A stretch of 32,478 bases of DNA from Psychromarinibacter sediminicola (lineage in GTDB: Bacteria; Pseudomonadota; Alphaproteobacteria; Rhodobacterales; Rhodobacteraceae). The stretch spans positions 1 through 32,478 of the forward strand of contig NZ_JARGYC010000057.1 of assembly GCF_029168335.1 (NCBI RefSeq), given 5' to 3'. The translations under genes were made by a program, and so were the position numbers. The notes beneath the pieces are model-generated. The model had not been told where the DNA came from, searched no databases, and saw only the letters and a program-made list of their open reading frames with translations. Positions 32,005 to 32,478 of the stretch are shown here, one piece after another (positions within the stretch are counted from its first letter, which is position 1; the number at the start of each line of letters is the position of its first letter).

Positions 32005-32436
32005 ATGTACGTTATTGATGCAAATGTTTTCATCCAAGCAGCAAACTCTTACTATGCGTTCGATATTGTTCCGAAGTTTTGGTCGTGGCTTGAGAGCGAG
32101 CTTGGCTCCAGATTATTCACAATCACCCCAGTAAAAGATGAGATTCTCGCGCAGAAAGACCAATTATCTGAGTGGTTCGCTTCAGTGGATGATCCCGGCT
32201 GGGTACTTCCAGCTGACGAGCAGCCAGTACAGCTACAGATGCCCGTTATTACCAAGCATTGCTTTGACAAGGGCTACAGGCCAGCAGGGATATCGAAGTT
32301 CCTGTCTGGCGCGGACCCTTGGGTGATCGCGTGTGCACGCGAAAAAGGGTGGACGGTTGTTACCCAGGAAATCGCACAGCCGGAAGCTAGAGCGTTTTCC
32401 GATCAATCTGCATCGTATCCGCAGGCGGCGAAGTAG
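32005..32436 (+). pseudogene. PIN-like (DUF4411-type) toxin gene, 3' end replaced by an IS
   Basis: The frame begins MYVIDANVFIQAANSYYAFD and continues VPKFWSWLE, VKDEILAQKDQLSEWF, GADPWVIACAREKGWTVVTQE, a pattern I recognise as DUF4411, a PIN-domain ribonuclease family. Asp5, Glu46, Asp104 and Glu122 could be the four acidic metal ligands. After EAR (127-129) the sequence changes to FSDQSASYPQAAK, which is encoded by the end of an IS630-like element, so the normal last ~30 residues are missing. All proposed catalytic acids precede the break, so a shortened product might fold, but function is doubtful. It is two bases after the regulator gene, as in toxin-antitoxin pairs. Confidence 0.75.
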
Positions 32437-32478
32437 TTTTCGCATTCCTGGTGCGTGAAGCAGTCGATGAGTTCGCCG
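32388..32478 (-). mobile_element. IS630-like insertion sequence, one end (continues past the window)
   Basis: The element appears to start next to a TA dinucleotide at 32388-32389, the target used by IS630/Tc1-type elements, with the terminal sequence GAGCGTTTTCCGATCAATCT. Inside, on the minus strand, is the end of a transposase gene. The other end and the TA duplication are outside the window, so the boundary is an inference. Confidence 0.65.
32403..32478 (-). CDS. IS630-family transposase, C-terminal fragment
   Basis: The minus strand encodes 24 residues, GELIDCFTHQECENYFAACG then YDAD and a TGA at the complement of 32403-32405. The ECxNYFxxxGY ending is the usual C-terminus of IS630-type transposases. 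The rest of the gene lies to the right of the window. It ends about 13 bases inside the proposed element border. Confidence 0.75.
   Translation of the reverse strand, partial: GELIDCFTHQECENYFAACGYDAD

Noticed and set aside
1-32478. CRISPR arrays, tRNA or rRNA genes
   Set aside because: No regularly spaced repeats and no tRNA-like T-loop with flanking acceptor stem were found by eye. A tRNA search program would settle it.

Overview
This is a high-GC window from an alphaproteobacterium, most likely a Rhodobacteraceae (Roseobacter/Rhodobacter/Paracoccus-like) chromosome. The evidence is the aap/bzt amino-acid transporter, an ATP12-type F1 assembly chaperone, the rpsM-rpsK-rpoA-rplQ block, RarA, DUF3052, YtoQ, DUF1244, pheS and pheT separated by small genes, and a small membrane gene directly after pyk. 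Almost all of it looks like settled core chromosome. The exception is the last ~1.7 kb, which is AT-rich and foreign-looking.

Layout: (1) 61-4617, minus: the four-gene aapJQMP (bztABCD-like) transporter for acidic and amide amino acids, with a hairpin between the binding-protein gene and the permeases. (2) 4823-6941, minus: crcB, an RluC-like pseudouridine synthase and an ATP12 chaperone, joined by two ATGA overlaps. (3) 7024-9528: a VOC-fold gene (plus), then a DUF3052 gene and rarA (minus). (4) 9610-12081, minus: rpsM-rpsK-rpoA-rplQ, with its own promoter and terminator and hairpins in both intercistronic gaps around rpoA. (5) 12312-15006, minus: a small lipoprotein, ytoQ, a phosphoribosyltransferase and an unrecognised 323-residue protein. 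(6) 15323-20363, minus: pheS, two small secreted proteins, a YrhK-like membrane protein and pheT. (7) 20495-22326, plus: a GMC oxidoreductase with a CCx4Cx2C cluster and a Tat-signal small subunit, resembling the alpha and gamma subunits of FAD glucose dehydrogenase. It sits between rplT and pheS, which are often neighbours in bacteria. (8) 22397-24930, minus: pyk, a small membrane protein, rpmI and rplT. (9) 25069-30652: N-formylglutamate amidohydrolase, DUF1244, two tandem related secreted proteins, a D-amino-acid transaminase, a DMT-type transporter, a nuclease-like protein and ilvD. (10) 30839-32478: an Xre/ImmA-IrrE regulator followed two bases later by a PIN-like (DUF4411-like) gene. The PIN gene is interrupted near its 3' end by the start of an IS630-like element that runs off the window.

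The most noteworthy points are the IS-interrupted ImmA/PIN toxin-antitoxin-like module, the Fe-S-type GMC dehydrogenase pair without a visible cytochrome subunit, a C11 tract inside that pair's likely promoter, a run of four G-tracts between ilvD and the AT-rich island, and a dispersed intergenic element (GCGTATTT...ACGAGAAGAA) present three times. No tRNA, rRNA or CRISPR array was seen. Family names come from recognising protein motifs by eye; no database search was run.
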